DNA of 64,000 nt from Pachyseris speciosa (lineage: Eukaryota; Cnidaria; Anthozoa; Scleractinia; Pachyseridae): NCBI GenBank assembly GCA_016490735.1, contig JAEMWC010000386.1, positions 221,501-285,500 on the forward strand. The letters run 5' to 3'. The position numbers and the translations under genes were made by a program. The notes beneath the pieces are model-generated. The model saw only the letters and a list, made by a program, of their open reading frames with translations, had not been told where the DNA came from and did not search any database. Below, piece after piece: positions 12,445 to 21,644 of this stretch. Each line of letters opens with the position of its first letter. Position 1 is the first letter of the stretch.

Positions 12445-13110
12445 GAAGACAATTTTTTTTCCAAAAAGCATCAATATACTAAATGTTTAGATGCCTCTTG
12501 TGCTTGCTAATTCTGACTGATTGTAAAGCTGAGGCTACAGAACTAGAAGAAGAAAGAGGCTCCACGCAGTCTACACCATCAACAATTATAATAATAATAA
12601 TATAATAATAAACGATTTATTAGTAGTGCTTCCACAAGGTGGCTCTTCGCCTACTAATTACAAATTTCAAATCAAATCAAATTAAATCAAATGTTGGTTT
12701 TTCAGGAGAGGGTAAAACCGGAGTACCCGGAGAAAAACCTCTCAGAGCAGAGTAGAGAACCAACAAACTCAGCCCACATATGACGCCGAGTCCGGCATGT
12801 CCGGGAATCGAATCCGGGACACATTGGTGGAAGGCGAGTGCTCTCACCACTGCGCCAACCCTGCTCCCCTAATTTTTACCAATTCCCCAATTTTACCATG
12901 AAGAGCAAACTTATGGCACAGCTCTAGCTTTTAGCCAAGAAAATAGCCCTTTTACGCTGAATACATGTATTATGTTTTGTATGATGCGCTGTTACTGAAA
13001 GAAACTGGAAATACTTCGTTTACCATAACTGTAACTACGCGACCATTTATAATAGAAGCCGTGAGATACAATAAAACTACATCTGGGAATTCCAAGCGGT
13101 GACCGTGTCT
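12445..13110. repeat. Duplicated non-coding segment, copy 1 (interrupted by a SINE)
   Basis: The sequence around 12445-12590 continuing at 12880-13110 resembles 13245-13575 ('CAAATGTTT.GA..CCTCTTG', 'AAGAAAGA.GCT.CACGCAGTC', 'TTTTACCATGAAGAGCAAACTTATGGCAC', 'AGCGGTGACCGTGTC'). Copy 1 is split by the SINE at 12590-12872, while copy 2 is uninterrupted. Confidence 0.65.
12590..12872 (-). mobile_element. tRNA-derived SINE
   Basis: On the minus strand the head near 12872 reads GGTTGGCGCAGTGGTGAGAG (A box) and GGATTCGATTCCCGG (B box). It is followed by 'GGTTTTTCTCCGGGTACTCC', 'AAAAACCAACATTTGATT', a (GATTT)n tract, the 'AGTAGGCGAAGAGCCACCTTGTGG' box and a TTATTA tail. It sits inside duplicated sequence whose intact copy is at 13245-13575. 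Confidence 0.7.
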
Positions 13111-13244
13111 GTTTAATGACCTCTTTAATAGGAAAAAAAAACTTCGACTGCTCTCTGTCTGTTGATGATGTGCCCCCACAACAAACACACTTGCGCTTGA
13201 GCAGAAGTGAAATCAGTCCTTGAACGTGGCAGTAAAGTGTACTG

Positions 13245-13575
13245 ACATCGTGTGATCAGTTGTGCGTTCTACTTACATTTTTGCCAAAAAGCAACAATAT
13301 ACCAAATGTTTTGAGACCTCTTGTCCTTGGTAATTTTGACTGATTATAAAGCAGAGGCTACAGAAAGTGGAGAAGAAAGAAGCTTCACGCAGTCCGGCAC
13401 CATCAGCAATTTTACCATGAAGAGCAAACTTATGGCACCTCTCTGAGCCAAAGCAATAGTCGTTTTACGCTAAGCATACATGCTTCGCTTATCATTCTGT
13501 CAATACGAGACAAGTGATATACAATAAAATTGTCCATTTCGGAAGTCAACAGCGGTGACCGTGTCCTTTTATTAG
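13245..13575. repeat. Duplicated non-coding segment, copy 2 (empty site)
   Basis: Uninterrupted counterpart of 12445-13110. Here 'CACCATCAGCAATTTTACCATGAAG' is continuous, where copy 1 carries the SINE between the two halves. No coding potential is seen. Confidence 0.6.
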
Positions 13576-13901
13576 AGGTGACTGCTCAATGGAGATCACG
13601 TTAGCAACAAATAAGGGGAGCGAATTCCTGGTTCCATGGAGGGTGATCGCTTAAGGGTAGATATCCCTGGATGTTAATGAAAATAAGAGGTGATTTGATG
13701 AAGATATTAAAAAGGGAAAATAAGACATTTACAAACACTCAGACAGTCCACTACAACGCGGATGTACGCCAGGTTGAGGGGTGTTTGGTGCTCGTCCTTA
13801 ATCACCTTAAAATCCTCATTTTTCTCACTTTCCCTTGAATTCACTCTCCCCTCCCCCCTTTCCTTCTTCTTCATAAACACTCTATGTTCCCGTCAAAGAA
13901 A

Positions 13902-13972
13902 GGAGGATCATTCTTCATGTGATTTCATTTCCGCAGTTCATAGTATGATTTATTTCATATATCATTCACACT
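13902..13972 (+). mobile_element. Solo SINE tail
   Basis: The segment 'GAGGATCATTCTTCATGTGA...TATATCATTCAC' is essentially identical to the tail of the SINE at 14025-14220, forming a direct repeat on either side of the tRNA-like head. It may be a remnant of an earlier tandem copy. Confidence 0.6.
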
Positions 13973-14024
13973 CATTTCTTTCACGGGAACATATGAACCC
14001 ACAATTGACCTGCTCCCAACGTCG

Positions 14025-14098
14025 GTGGCTTCGTAGCTCAGTTGGTTAGAGCATCGCACCGGTAATCGCGAGGTCACGGGTTCAAACCCCGTTGAAGT
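14025..14098 (+). tRNA. tRNA-like SINE head
   Basis: GGCTTCGTAGCTCAGTTGGT begins a tRNA-like cloverleaf, with B box GGGTTCAAACCCC and an acceptor closing at TGAAGTC. The anticodon arm holds only four good pairs around a 9-nt loop containing CGGT, so it is not a standard functional tRNA. It heads the SINE running to about 14220. Confidence 0.6.
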
Positions 14099-14220
14099 CC
14101 TGAATATTTTCCAGGCTTCTTTTCGCAATTGCATAAATTGCGTTCACAACTGCGAGGATCATTCTTCATGTGATTTCATTTCCGCAGTTCATAGTATGAT
14201 TTATTTCATATATCATTCAC
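14099..14220 (+). mobile_element. SINE body following the tRNA-like head
   Basis: The body has a 'CCTGAA....CAGG' hairpin, the 'CAATTGCATAAATTGCG' inverted box, 'TTCACAACTGCGAGGATCAT' and a tail ending 'TATATCATTCAC'. The same order, diverged and on the opposite strand, appears at 10060-10282. Confidence 0.65.
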
Positions 14221-14328
14221 AAAGTGTATTTCAAATATACACCTTTACAAAGGAATCATTAGTTGCGTGTATCACATAGACGTTGCACACAGTTCAACTG
14301 CAACAAAACGGCTTTAATTCAACAGAGT

Positions 14329-14690
14329 ACCGTAAAAGCTCTATTAAGCCCCCCGTCTCTATTAAGCCTTGCTCTCTAATAAGCCCCCATCTTTGGAAGA
14401 CGGTTTTTGTAAGAAGCCCCCCCTGCTCTAATAAGCCCCTCCCCCCTTTGAGACATGAGATTTTGTAATTAGTCCCCCCTGTTCCCTCTGAAATCCACTT
14501 CATGCCGCCCTGTTGGTTTGTTTTTAAACAAATATACAGTAAAACTGCTCTTTATTAAATAATAAAGTTTCACTGTAGTTGTTTGAGTTATTTACAAAAA
14601 AAAAAAATTTCAAGAAGAAAGCGGTGTGTTTAAGATTTGAAATAAGCCCCCCCTCTCCATTAAGCGCCCCTCCCTAATGAGCCGCCCGTT

Positions 14691-14743
<53 letters not shown>

Positions 14744-15186
14744 CAACTTTATTTATAGAGGGTAACACATAACAGTTAAAAATTGACAAACCAGTGGCCC
14801 TCTATTTTAAGTTAAAAATTAAATTACTAATTACACTTATGAGATAATAAAAAAAAAATTACAAAATAGAATACAGCTAAAAATTTAAATAAGATAAAAG
14901 TTACAATTTTTAACAATCTAAATCTAGATATGCACAACTGAAACCTAAGCTTAGAGTTCTTGACTAAAAAATATTTTTTAACAGAGGATTTAAAAGAGCC
15001 AATGGAGTCTTTCTTGCGAATGTCTAAAGGGATGGTGTCAGGAGCCCTGATGCTGTTCCACAGTTTTGCTCCATTGGCTTGGAAAGTTCGCCCCCCTTCC
15101 GTAACTCTGTTATAATGAGACCTGAAATTAAATAAGCCCCCATCCCCCCCCCCGGGGGGGGGCTTAAGAGAGCTTTTACGCTATTC
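14329..15186. mobile_element. DNA element with GTAAAAGCTCT termini
   Basis: The left end ACCGTAAAAGCTCTATTAAG and right end CTTAAGAGAGCTTTTACGCT are inverted. The interior is rich in 'TAAGCCCCC' words. It is interrupted by a LINE 3' fragment at 14689-15122. No transposase is visible. Confidence 0.5.
14689..15122 (-). mobile_element. 3' end of a non-LTR retrotransposon with (GTAA)n tail
   Basis: The minus strand encodes an ORF2 C-terminal end: 'GGRTFQANGAKLWNSI' followed by 'IRKKDSIGSFKSSVKKYF', the usual closing block of CR1/Rex-like RT proteins. It then runs out through an A/T-rich 3' UTR to a thirteen-unit (GTAA)n tract at 14691-14743. It is inserted in the DNA element at 14329-15186. Confidence 0.65.
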
Positions 15187-15410
15187 AGCAGTAAAATGGT
15201 TCAGGAAAAAAAATTTTGGAACTGGATTGGACCTGGGTACACAGGACAAAGTCCGAATGGGTTCTGAAATCTCTGCAGTCCTTGGAAATTTTAAAGAAAA
15301 GATCACCCAAATGCGAATTTTTGATGTAGCTTTGACACAGGAGCAAGTACAAGAAAGTTAAGGTAAGAATAGTTGGTACATCGTTTATTCAAAAGGGCGA
15401 ATTTAGTATC
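15176..15410 (+). pseudogene. Fragment of a LamG-domain exon (paralogue of the gene at 42166)
   Basis: The segment closely matches the 3' half of exon 2 of the LamG gene (42880-43090), including 'CTGGATTGGACCTGGGTACA', 'GACACAGGAGCAAGTACAAG' and the following splice donor and intron start ('GGTAAGAATAGTTGG...TCGTTTATTCAAAAGGGCGAATTT'). A frame disruption and a stop just before the donor show it is non-functional. Because intronic sequence is included, it arose by DNA duplication and not by retroposition. Confidence 0.7.
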
Positions 15411-15507
15411 GAGTGGAAATCTTAAGACAAATAATTTTCTGATCTCAAACATGTAGGTCATATAGCCTCTGTACTTCAAATGATCGTTTTATATTGCATT
15501 AGAATTA

Positions 15508-15905
15508 TAACTTATTTATTTATTTATTTATTTATTTACAAATTCAGTGCAGAGCACAAGGCACATAAAACAAAAGGACACTAGGTACCCTGCAAGGTTT
15601 TAGCGCCTGACCCCACCCCCAACTAAAATACGAAACTCTCCCTGTAGTTACACCCTAGATTAAAATTTAAGGTAGATTTAACAAGAACAAACAGTATAAA
15701 CATTTAAACCACGACAATTAGGGCAAATTAATTTGAAAGAACAGATATTGTCCTGGTTAAAAACAGTGTTCAGTCTTTAGAAGAAAAAGACTTAAGTTTT
15801 TTCTTAAAAGAACAGATCGATGCGGCCAATTTTATCCCGTCTGGGATAGCATTCCACAGGTAATCGACGAAAAAGGATTCTGAAAAGTTTGGCTCCTACA
15901 GGCAG
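15508..15905 (-). mobile_element. 3' end of a second non-LTR retrotransposon with (AAAT)n tail
   Basis: The minus strand reads 'FFVDYLWNAIPDGI' followed by 'ICSFKKKLKSF', the ORF2 C-terminal block, then a 3' UTR and an (AAATA)-type tail at 15508-15540. Confidence 0.6.
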
Positions 15906-16540
15906 CAAAATATGTGACTAGAGTCGAGAATTGATTCCATTTGCGTGTGTTGCTTCCCTTGGCATCTCAGACTTCTGAATTACTGGGTTTGAAAACCCTT
16001 TCTTGTCCCAGTGTTCTCCAAATTTCTTTCTCGTTATTAATTCTAGTCTGCCGTCGACGCAGCACTGAATTTTGCCGGGAATATGGAGTCCCATATGTAC
16101 CGTCCTAATAGTAAAGTTTGGCGCTAAGCTTGTTGAAAGAAGTACCTTTCACATCCTCTTAAGTTTTCTGCTCAACAAGGAAGGATTATTAGGGTAACGG
16201 CTACACTGAGAAGGGATCAAATTAACTCTTGTTTAACTTGAACTGTTTTATATATCACTCATATGGGTCCCAGTCAATGTAATCACATTGGTCGTGACAG
16301 TCGAACCTCGATTATGCTGGGACTACAGTAAATAGTCCGGATTATCGAGAGTCCGGATAATACACCATTTTGCTAATGATCAGTTCCTGGTGAATTGTGG
16401 GTAGATCCAGTCCTTTGTGGGGGCAAACGGTCAAAATTACAATTTCAAATTACGTCCTAAAATTATGTCCTAAAAGGGTGGCGGGGCCCCGGTTCTGAGA
16501 CAGATATCGTCCTCGTTGCAGCCAGTGCATTTCAAACAAC
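15906..16540. other. Non-genic stretch
   Basis: No gene is supported. A short 'GAACCTCGATTATGCTGGGACT' and 'AGTCCGGATTATCGAGAGTCCGG' stretch (16300-16355) resembles the ends of pogo/Tc1-type elements but has no partner end that I can identify. Confidence 0.4.
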
Positions 16541-16542
16541 GG

Positions 16543-16806
16543 TCAGAACTGAAATCTTCGGGGGCCGAGTAGCGAGCCTGAATGGGGTTTTCCTCCTCGC
16601 GGGGTGGTGTCATAAAGTGTTGTGAAGGAAAAGGTGCCGATTGTGGTTGGAGGGGTTGAGGAAGAGAGGGGGGCGGGGTGGGGGGAGGTATACAACCGCA
16701 TGATTTTTTCCTTTATTTCTTGCTGACTTCGGTTTGGAAGAGTGAGAGCGGCAGCCACTGGTGGCCGCTTTCTGCGTGGCGCAGGCACCGGCCGCTTGCC
16801 TTCCAT
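16543..16806 (-). CDS. Unrecognised proline/arginine-rich ORF
   Basis: An 87-codon ORF starting at the ATG at 16806. Its N-terminal RPVPAPRRKRP resembles the repeated PxPAPR motifs in the N-terminal region of the PolB-associated ORF at 34179-34487. It is followed by a helical 'NRSQQEIKEKIMRLY' stretch and a Ser/Pro/Thr-rich C-terminus. A TCTCTAATAGGGTGAC motif lies 20-40 nt upstream, like motifs clustered upstream of the minus-strand ORF at 45223-45546. It could be a remnant of another virus-like element or a chance frame in GC-rich DNA. I do not recognise the product. Confidence 0.25.
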   Translation of the reverse strand: MEGKRPVPAPRRKRPPVAAALTLPNRSQQEIKEKIMRLYTSPHPAPLSSSTPPTTIGTFSFTTLYDTTPRGGKPHSGSLLGPRRFQF

Positions 16807-17299
16807 CAATCCTACCCCATACCCCCTCTCTCTAATAGGGTGACCCCGGTGCTTAGTTGTGTGGGTGTGGGGGTTGTTTCCTGCTTGGTAGCTGCACCCT
16901 TCCCTCGTCTCTCGAGCTTACAGTTGTGGTGGTGTTGCGTCATGAATAGACCCTCCACCGCTTTGTTTTTGTTTTGTTTTGTTTTGAAGTTTCGTTTTCG
17001 TTGTTACCCCATCGCTTCGCTCCTCAGGCTCTGAAGTAGTGATGGGTGAGCCGATTGGATAAAACCGAAATACCACACTCCGAGGAGCGAAGCGACGATG
17101 TGGTGTGGAGACGTGGAGTCACTCCCACATTTGAGAGGAAATACTACTTTTTAGAACTCTTTCGCCTATTTATTATTGAATTATTTTTTTCATAGAAACG
17201 TTATTTTTAAGACGATTTCTCAGCTAAAATAGAAGTGAACGAATGACTGAAAACAAACATGGCGGCCGGCTATTTGTTACCCGCGAATCTTAAGTCCCG

Positions 17300-18240
17300 A
17301 ATATGGGCAGACAGCTAACGTGAAACCGCTAACCGCTAAAAGCGGTTTGCCGTTTGCAGAAAGATGGCCAAACCTCGATCTTAAGGTCTCTAATAACGAT
17401 ACTACCACGGCAACCTTTAACAAATACGGGGAATGCAAATCATGAGAATAAGTATCGTGTTTGCGTGAGAATACCCCCAGCAAATGTCCAAGCCCTGTGA
17501 CCACACCCACGTAAAGACACGAGGAGGATATATCACATAAGGAGATTAACCCTCAATTAACGCTTAGTCGCCGTTTGTGTGGCATCAGCCTCGCAGCACT
17601 TGAATAGAAAGGCGACCAGAAAAAGTCTGCGAACCAAGAAATCACCGTGTTTTCCAGGGTACTTTTTCATTGCCACAGGGTGCAAATTAAATTGCATGAG
17701 CGACGAATTTCACCCATAAAATCGAAAGGAAAACTATTTACAAGTTGGGGTAATGATGCTCATTTGAGATCTCGCTACTACATGCACTGAGTGCGTGTAT
17801 AATAAGTTCTCGTAAAGAAATACTTTTCTGTCCCGACTTGGGCACAGCTGTACATTCAAAGAGGTTTTAAACGCGATAAGTTGAAAGATAGAAAGATGCT
17901 CTGTAGCCTGTTCGGTTCTTTCCGTCAGCTACCTGCTACTTCTTTTCTCATTGGTCGCGACTTCGCTACCCATGCAGTAAAATAACCACATCGCAAATAA
18001 TACAAACAAATATCACACGAAAGAGACTGCGCTTTCTGAAAACGACAAGAATTAACATCTCACTGCAGAAACCAATTTCTGTGCCTACTATCTTCACCAC
18101 AGTGATAGAAACTTTTAATACTAATTACCATGCAATCAGCAAACGGACTTCTCGAACAAGTGATCTGTGTATAACCATTACTTGCAAATAGCAGAGATAA
18201 CATAGTCAGCTCCTAAAGGAGTCCGACCTGTGTTTCTGGG
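17300..18240. repeat. Dispersed repeat family, copy A
   Basis: Segments here recur at 52.0-53.4 kb and 54.2-54.8 kb. Examples are 'CGTGTTTGCGTGAGAATACC', 'AACCCTCAATTAACGCTTAGTCG', 'GGAAAACTATTTACAAGTTG' and, in inverted orientation, 'AGAAACCAATTTCTGTGCC' (18066). The family has no recognisable ORF. It resembles a nonautonomous DNA element broken into pieces. Confidence 0.6.
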
Positions 18241-18747
18241 GTGGGTGATGATTAGGTTTTATGAGGTTACAATTGATCAATTCGGAGGTAAATGGCCAAC
18301 GAAACTTATCAAACACTAGCGCTTATGAATATGTTGGCAAAAAGGCCTGACACTACAGAGATAAAAACTTGAAAAACTGCAAAAACCGTGAACGAAGATC
18401 CTGCTTGCTTGTACGTTGGATCTCACAGGAGATCTAATCAACCAAACTTGAAAATAGACGATTAGAAGTCCAAAGACTACTGCAAGGTTGATACAACGTA
18501 ATATATTTGAGAACAATATTTCGGCTGACCAAATCAGCCTTCTTCAGGTTTAGATGTTACTAAATTATAAAAATGAAATAACAATATTATATTTTGGAGG
18601 ATGTCGCAATTCATAGGAGGGGCGGAAATGACGTTTACATGATGATGCAAAAAACAATTAAAAAATTATATTAATTAATTAAATAAAGTAAAACACTTTT
18701 TAAAAACCTTTCTAAATTACAATTCATCACGTCTATTAAAACCATGG

Positions 18748-18786
18748 GGCTCTAAAATCCCCTCGAAATCTATAAGGAATGACTCT
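18748..18786. repeat. Left piece of a host inverted-repeat arm split by the Polinton
   Basis: The segment ending 'TCGAAATCTATAAGGAATGACTCT', continued at 39038-39065, pairs with 39224-39289 in inverted orientation at roughly 85-90% identity. The Polinton's target duplication GACTCT (18781-18786 and 39032-39037) lies inside this arm. Confidence 0.75.
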
Positions 18787-19112
18787 AGTAGTATAGTGTT
18801 TGGGGGTACGAAATCATTTTATCTCGTTTTCCCCAAACTACTACTACCTTCTGATCTCGTATTCTGGAATATATAGTTATTTAATTTGATGGAATATATA
18901 GTTATTTAATTTGATGGAATATATAGTTATTTAATTTGATGGAATATATAGTTATTTAATTTGATGGAATATATAGTTATTTAATTTGATGGAATCTATA
19001 GTTGTTCAATCTGATGGAACCAAGGTCAGCACACTTCATAAAATGCGTGACATTCTCGGAAAAATCACCAAGCGTGACATTCTCGGAAAACAGGGAATGA
19101 GTCATCGCCTAT
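18787..19112 (+). repeat. Polinton left terminal inverted repeat, 326 bp
   Basis: This is the reverse complement of 38706-39031. I read both arms base by base and saw no mismatch. The outer 79 bp are unique sequence, followed by six 25-bp tandem units and then a segment with two direct copies of GCGTGACATTCTCGGAAAA. Identity ends at CGCCTAT. Confidence 0.95.
18866..19015. repeat. 25-bp tandem repeat within the left TIR (six units)
   Basis: Five identical units GGAATATATAGTTATTTAAT+TTGAT are followed by one diverged unit (GGAATCTATAGTTGTTCAAT+CTGAT). The mirror array is at 38803-38952. Confidence 0.95.
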
Positions 19113-19155
19113 CATGTGTTAGCTGCATAAAGAAATAATATCTCATATAATATAG

Positions 19156-19719
19156 ATGAGTTGTAATTTAGTAATCCACAATGAATTGAAGAATATGGGG
19201 GAGTTGACATGTCCTTTTTGTGATCAGCTATTGGTCAAAGTTGTTAAAAGTGTGAAAGCACCTTGCTGTGATAAACAGAAAATGTTTAATGATGATGGTG
19301 AAAATGTTTGTCTAAATTGTGGTTCAGTCCACGGCTATGACTATTGTAAGGAGTACGTTGACTTTCATAATAATATGTATAAAATACGGCGAAAATCTGT
19401 ATATCACCGGAAGTACCATATTGAAAATGTGATAAATGGTATATGTTGCAAGAATAGATTTCAAATTTCAGTAAAAGATAAGGGTAAAATATTGAAAATA
19501 TTCGAAGAGATAGACACTATCATCCCTTCGGTGAATAAGAATCGTAAAAGAATGATAAGCACCAAATTTATGCTTAAGCAAATATTCATAATGCTTGATC
19601 TACCATTTGATGAAATAATAGTTACAAGATCAAAGAAGACATTAAAATTTTATGATCAATATTGGGTTGAGATTCTATTGTTGAGATTTGATAAGATTAT
19701 TCGTATTATAAAGCAGTGA
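19156..19719 (+). CDS. VLTF3-like zinc-binding protein
   Basis: 187 codons. Cysteines at residues 19, 22, 37, 38, 52 and 55 form CPFC and CLNCG-type knuckles, followed by the basic YHRKYHIENVI stretch near residues 83-93, which resembles the conserved block of poxvirus/NCLDV late transcription factor 3 relatives. In those viruses the factor drives late genes through the viral polymerase. Polintons encode no RNA polymerase, so the partner here is unknown. It is the only rightward gene at the left end and starts 44 nt inside the TIR. A TCTC lies 15 nt before the ATG. An internal ATG at 19195 could be the real start. The frame is intact. Confidence 0.6.
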   Translation: MSCNLVIHNELKNMGELTCPFCDQLLVKVVKSVKAPCCDKQKMFNDDGENVCLNCGSVHGYDYCKEYVDFHNNMYKIRRKSVYHRKYHIENVINGICCKNRFQISVKDKGKILKIFEEIDTIIPSVNKNRKRMISTKFMLKQIFIMLDLPFDEIIVTRSKKTLKFYDQYWVEILLLRFDKIIRIIKQ

Positions 19720-20194
19720 ATTTTTCATCATATTTCAGTAGGTACTTATCAATAATTGGACTATTATCAGTCACATAATCATCGATATTCTTCATTGAGA
19801 TTTGTATACTTGAAGCATCAAAATCACCACTTCTCAACTTGTCTTTTATTGAATTGAGTAGATGTTGATAGCTTTGATAAGCATATGTGCAATTCTGGAT
19901 TTTCAAATCTAGGTTTTTATGCTTCATCCACCCTTGTATCAAAAGTGATGCTGTACTGATGGCTACCAAACTAACACCACCTGTTGCCACACTTGCGGCG
20001 AGACCCCCAGTTGCAAAGATGATGGATAAGGAATTCCCCAGTAATTTCCATTTTTTGAACCTTTTAACAGCCTGTTTATGAGCCCAACACTTTCCGTGAT
20101 ATGTGTGGTAATAGGCTTTTAATTCATTTACCTGATCTTCTGTTAATTCACCTGAAATATGGTTCCAGCTGAATATGCTTTTTCGCTCTTTCAT
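19706..20194 (-). CDS. Two-helix hydrophobic protein of unknown function (SLATT-like layout)
   Basis: 162 codons, intact, overlapping the 3' end of the convergent VLTF3-like gene by 14 bp. Residues about 51-88 form a long hydrophobic block rich in Gly/Ala/Ser (SIIFATGG...VSLVAISTASLLI) able to make one or two membrane helices. It is flanked by a basic KRFKKWK stretch and a C-terminal predicted helical region. The layout recalls SLATT-type proteins, which place two membrane helices before a soluble helix, but sequence similarity is not demonstrated. A role in membranes or virion entry/exit is only a guess. Confidence 0.55.
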   Translation of the reverse strand: MKERKSIFSWNHISGELTEDQVNELKAYYHTYHGKCWAHKQAVKRFKKWKLLGNSLSIIFATGGLAASVATGGVSLVAISTASLLIQGWMKHKNLDLKIQNCTYAYQSYQHLLNSIKDKLRSGDFDASSIQISMKNIDDYVTDNSPIIDKYLLKYDEKFTAL

Positions 20195-20203
20195 ACAATA
20201 TGC

Positions 20204-20623
20204 TTATATAACGATTCTGTTCAACACACAGTACCACAAACCAGACAATTGCCCACTTAGAGGTGATAACTTACTAATTTTAGTCGTCAAGAAAGACGGT
20301 AGAGCATAAGAATATCCTCTATCAAGTGCATGTTTGACATAAAACCTACCGAAGGCATCGTGTAATATACCATGTGTCTGTAATGTATCAATCCAACCAA
20401 GAGTATGCTCCAAAAAATGTGTTAAGCAGCCTTCACCAGGACCGATTAATCCAATGCCTATATGCTCCTGGATAATATCTCTCACTTCAATATATTTGTT
20501 GAAATGTTTGTGATATAGAAACTGGTAAACCAAAGCTGATTTCAAAATCCTCTTATCAACACCAGGGTTTTTCCGTTCAGCATCCCGAATGAACCATCGT
20601 ACAAATCTTATAATCTGCTTCAT
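20204..20623 (-). CDS. Unrecognised Polinton protein
   Basis: 139 codons, intact, 9 bp downstream of which the next leftward gene begins. The N-terminus is basic and amphipathic (MKQIIRFVRWFIRDAERK), followed by a compact, probably helical region with conserved-looking GPGEGCLTHFLEHTLGWID and a small hydrophobic C-terminus. It starts 18 nt after the stop of the fibre gene on the same strand, so co-transcription is likely. I do not recognise the family. Its tight spacing and good coding character argue that it is real. Confidence 0.55.
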   Translation of the reverse strand: MKQIIRFVRWFIRDAERKNPGVDKRILKSALVYQFLYHKHFNKYIEVRDIIQEHIGIGLIGPGEGCLTHFLEHTLGWIDTLQTHGILHDAFGRFYVKHALDRGYSYALPSFLTTKISKLSPLSGQLSGLWYCVLNRIVI

Positions 20624-20641
20624 AATAATTGATTACATAAT

Positions 20642-21627
20642 TCAAAGATCGAAATAATCTTCAAGGAAACGGAACATATTTTTTAATTCATCATTAGACA
20701 GAGATTTCTGCCAAACAGAAAAAGCGTACAGATCCATTTCAGAAAAATTGACTGCAGTACCATCATCATTATCAACTTGACATCCAACGAACATTTTTTG
20801 TGGATTTCCTGACAGTGTTGCTGAGATTGTTTCTGTTCCAACAGGAGTCATTGATGAAATACCTCTAAATAGTTCCATATTTTGTCCATTCACTCTTATT
20901 GTCCAAACCTCAATATTACCAGTTAGATCAGACAAAGAAAGAGCAGTAAGTCTTCCGCCTGAGAGAGTACCAAAATCAACCCAAACAGTCCCAGTACCCA
21001 AGGAAAATGAACACCAAATCGAATATTAGCCTGCCCCCATTGAAATTGAGATTGATTCTTCACTTGTTTTGTATTAACAACCATAATTACTGTGCATATA
21101 TTCCCATTTGGTCCAGCAACTTTGGATACATCAAATGAATTTATTCTCAAGTAGTCATCAGTCCCATCGAATCGCAGAAAGAATCTCTTTTTATTTGAAT
21201 CTCTCAACAGCAGAGGTTTTTTGGAATTATCAGTTTGTGTGAAAGATATATTATTGACAGGATCAACCCATCTTGAGACTCTATCGTTTGTATCAGATGT
21301 TAAAACAGAGAGAGCTGGGATGAGAGCAATAGAAATTCCATCAAGGACTGGTACACCAGGAAGAGAGTTGGAAATAACAAAAGTAGCTCTATCTAACTTC
21401 AGATCAAGTTGTTTTTTTGTGACACAATCATTATCATCAGTTCCTTCATCAACATTTATCAATTTCTTGTTTCCAAGATCATAGTAGCCATCTTGTGTTA
21501 ATGTAAATCCATCACCTTTATCACCTTTTAGACCAATTAGACCTCTATCACCTTTATCACCTTTAGGACCAATTGCACCAGTATCACCTTTATTGTCTTG
21601 ATTTTGTGGAGAATTGAAAACTCCCAT
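20642..21627 (-). CDS. Collagen-like fibre protein with C-terminal lectin-type domain (frameshifted)
   Basis: Starts MGVFN at 21627. Residues 14-40 are uninterrupted Gly-X-Y triplets (GDTGAIGPKGDKGDRG...), a trimerising collagen stalk. A 'KKLINVDEGTDDNDCVTKKQ' repeat of the kind seen in phage tail fibres follows, then a concanavalin/LamG-like domain (WVD..N.ISF, LRFDGTDDYL, ending FSVWQKSLSNDELKNM). The lectin part is split: the frame closes at 20923 and continues in another frame from about 21000 to 20642, consistent with one indel near 20995-21005. A TCTA (21641-21644, minus) lies 17 nt before the ATG. Likely a virion surface fibre binding host glycans. Confidence 0.7.
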
Positions 21628-21640
21628 TATAATATTAATT

Positions 21641-21644
21641 TAGA
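21641..21644 (-). promoter_or_regulatory. TCTA motif before the lectin-tipped fibre gene
   Basis: On the minus strand TCTAAATTAATATTATAATG leads into the ATG at 21627 with TCTA 17 nt upstream. Confidence 0.5.

Noticed and set aside
16678..17034. 118-codon plus-strand ORF
   Set aside because: It overlaps the more plausible minus-strand ORF at 16543-16806 and consists of hydrophobic low-information sequence including a GTTTT run.
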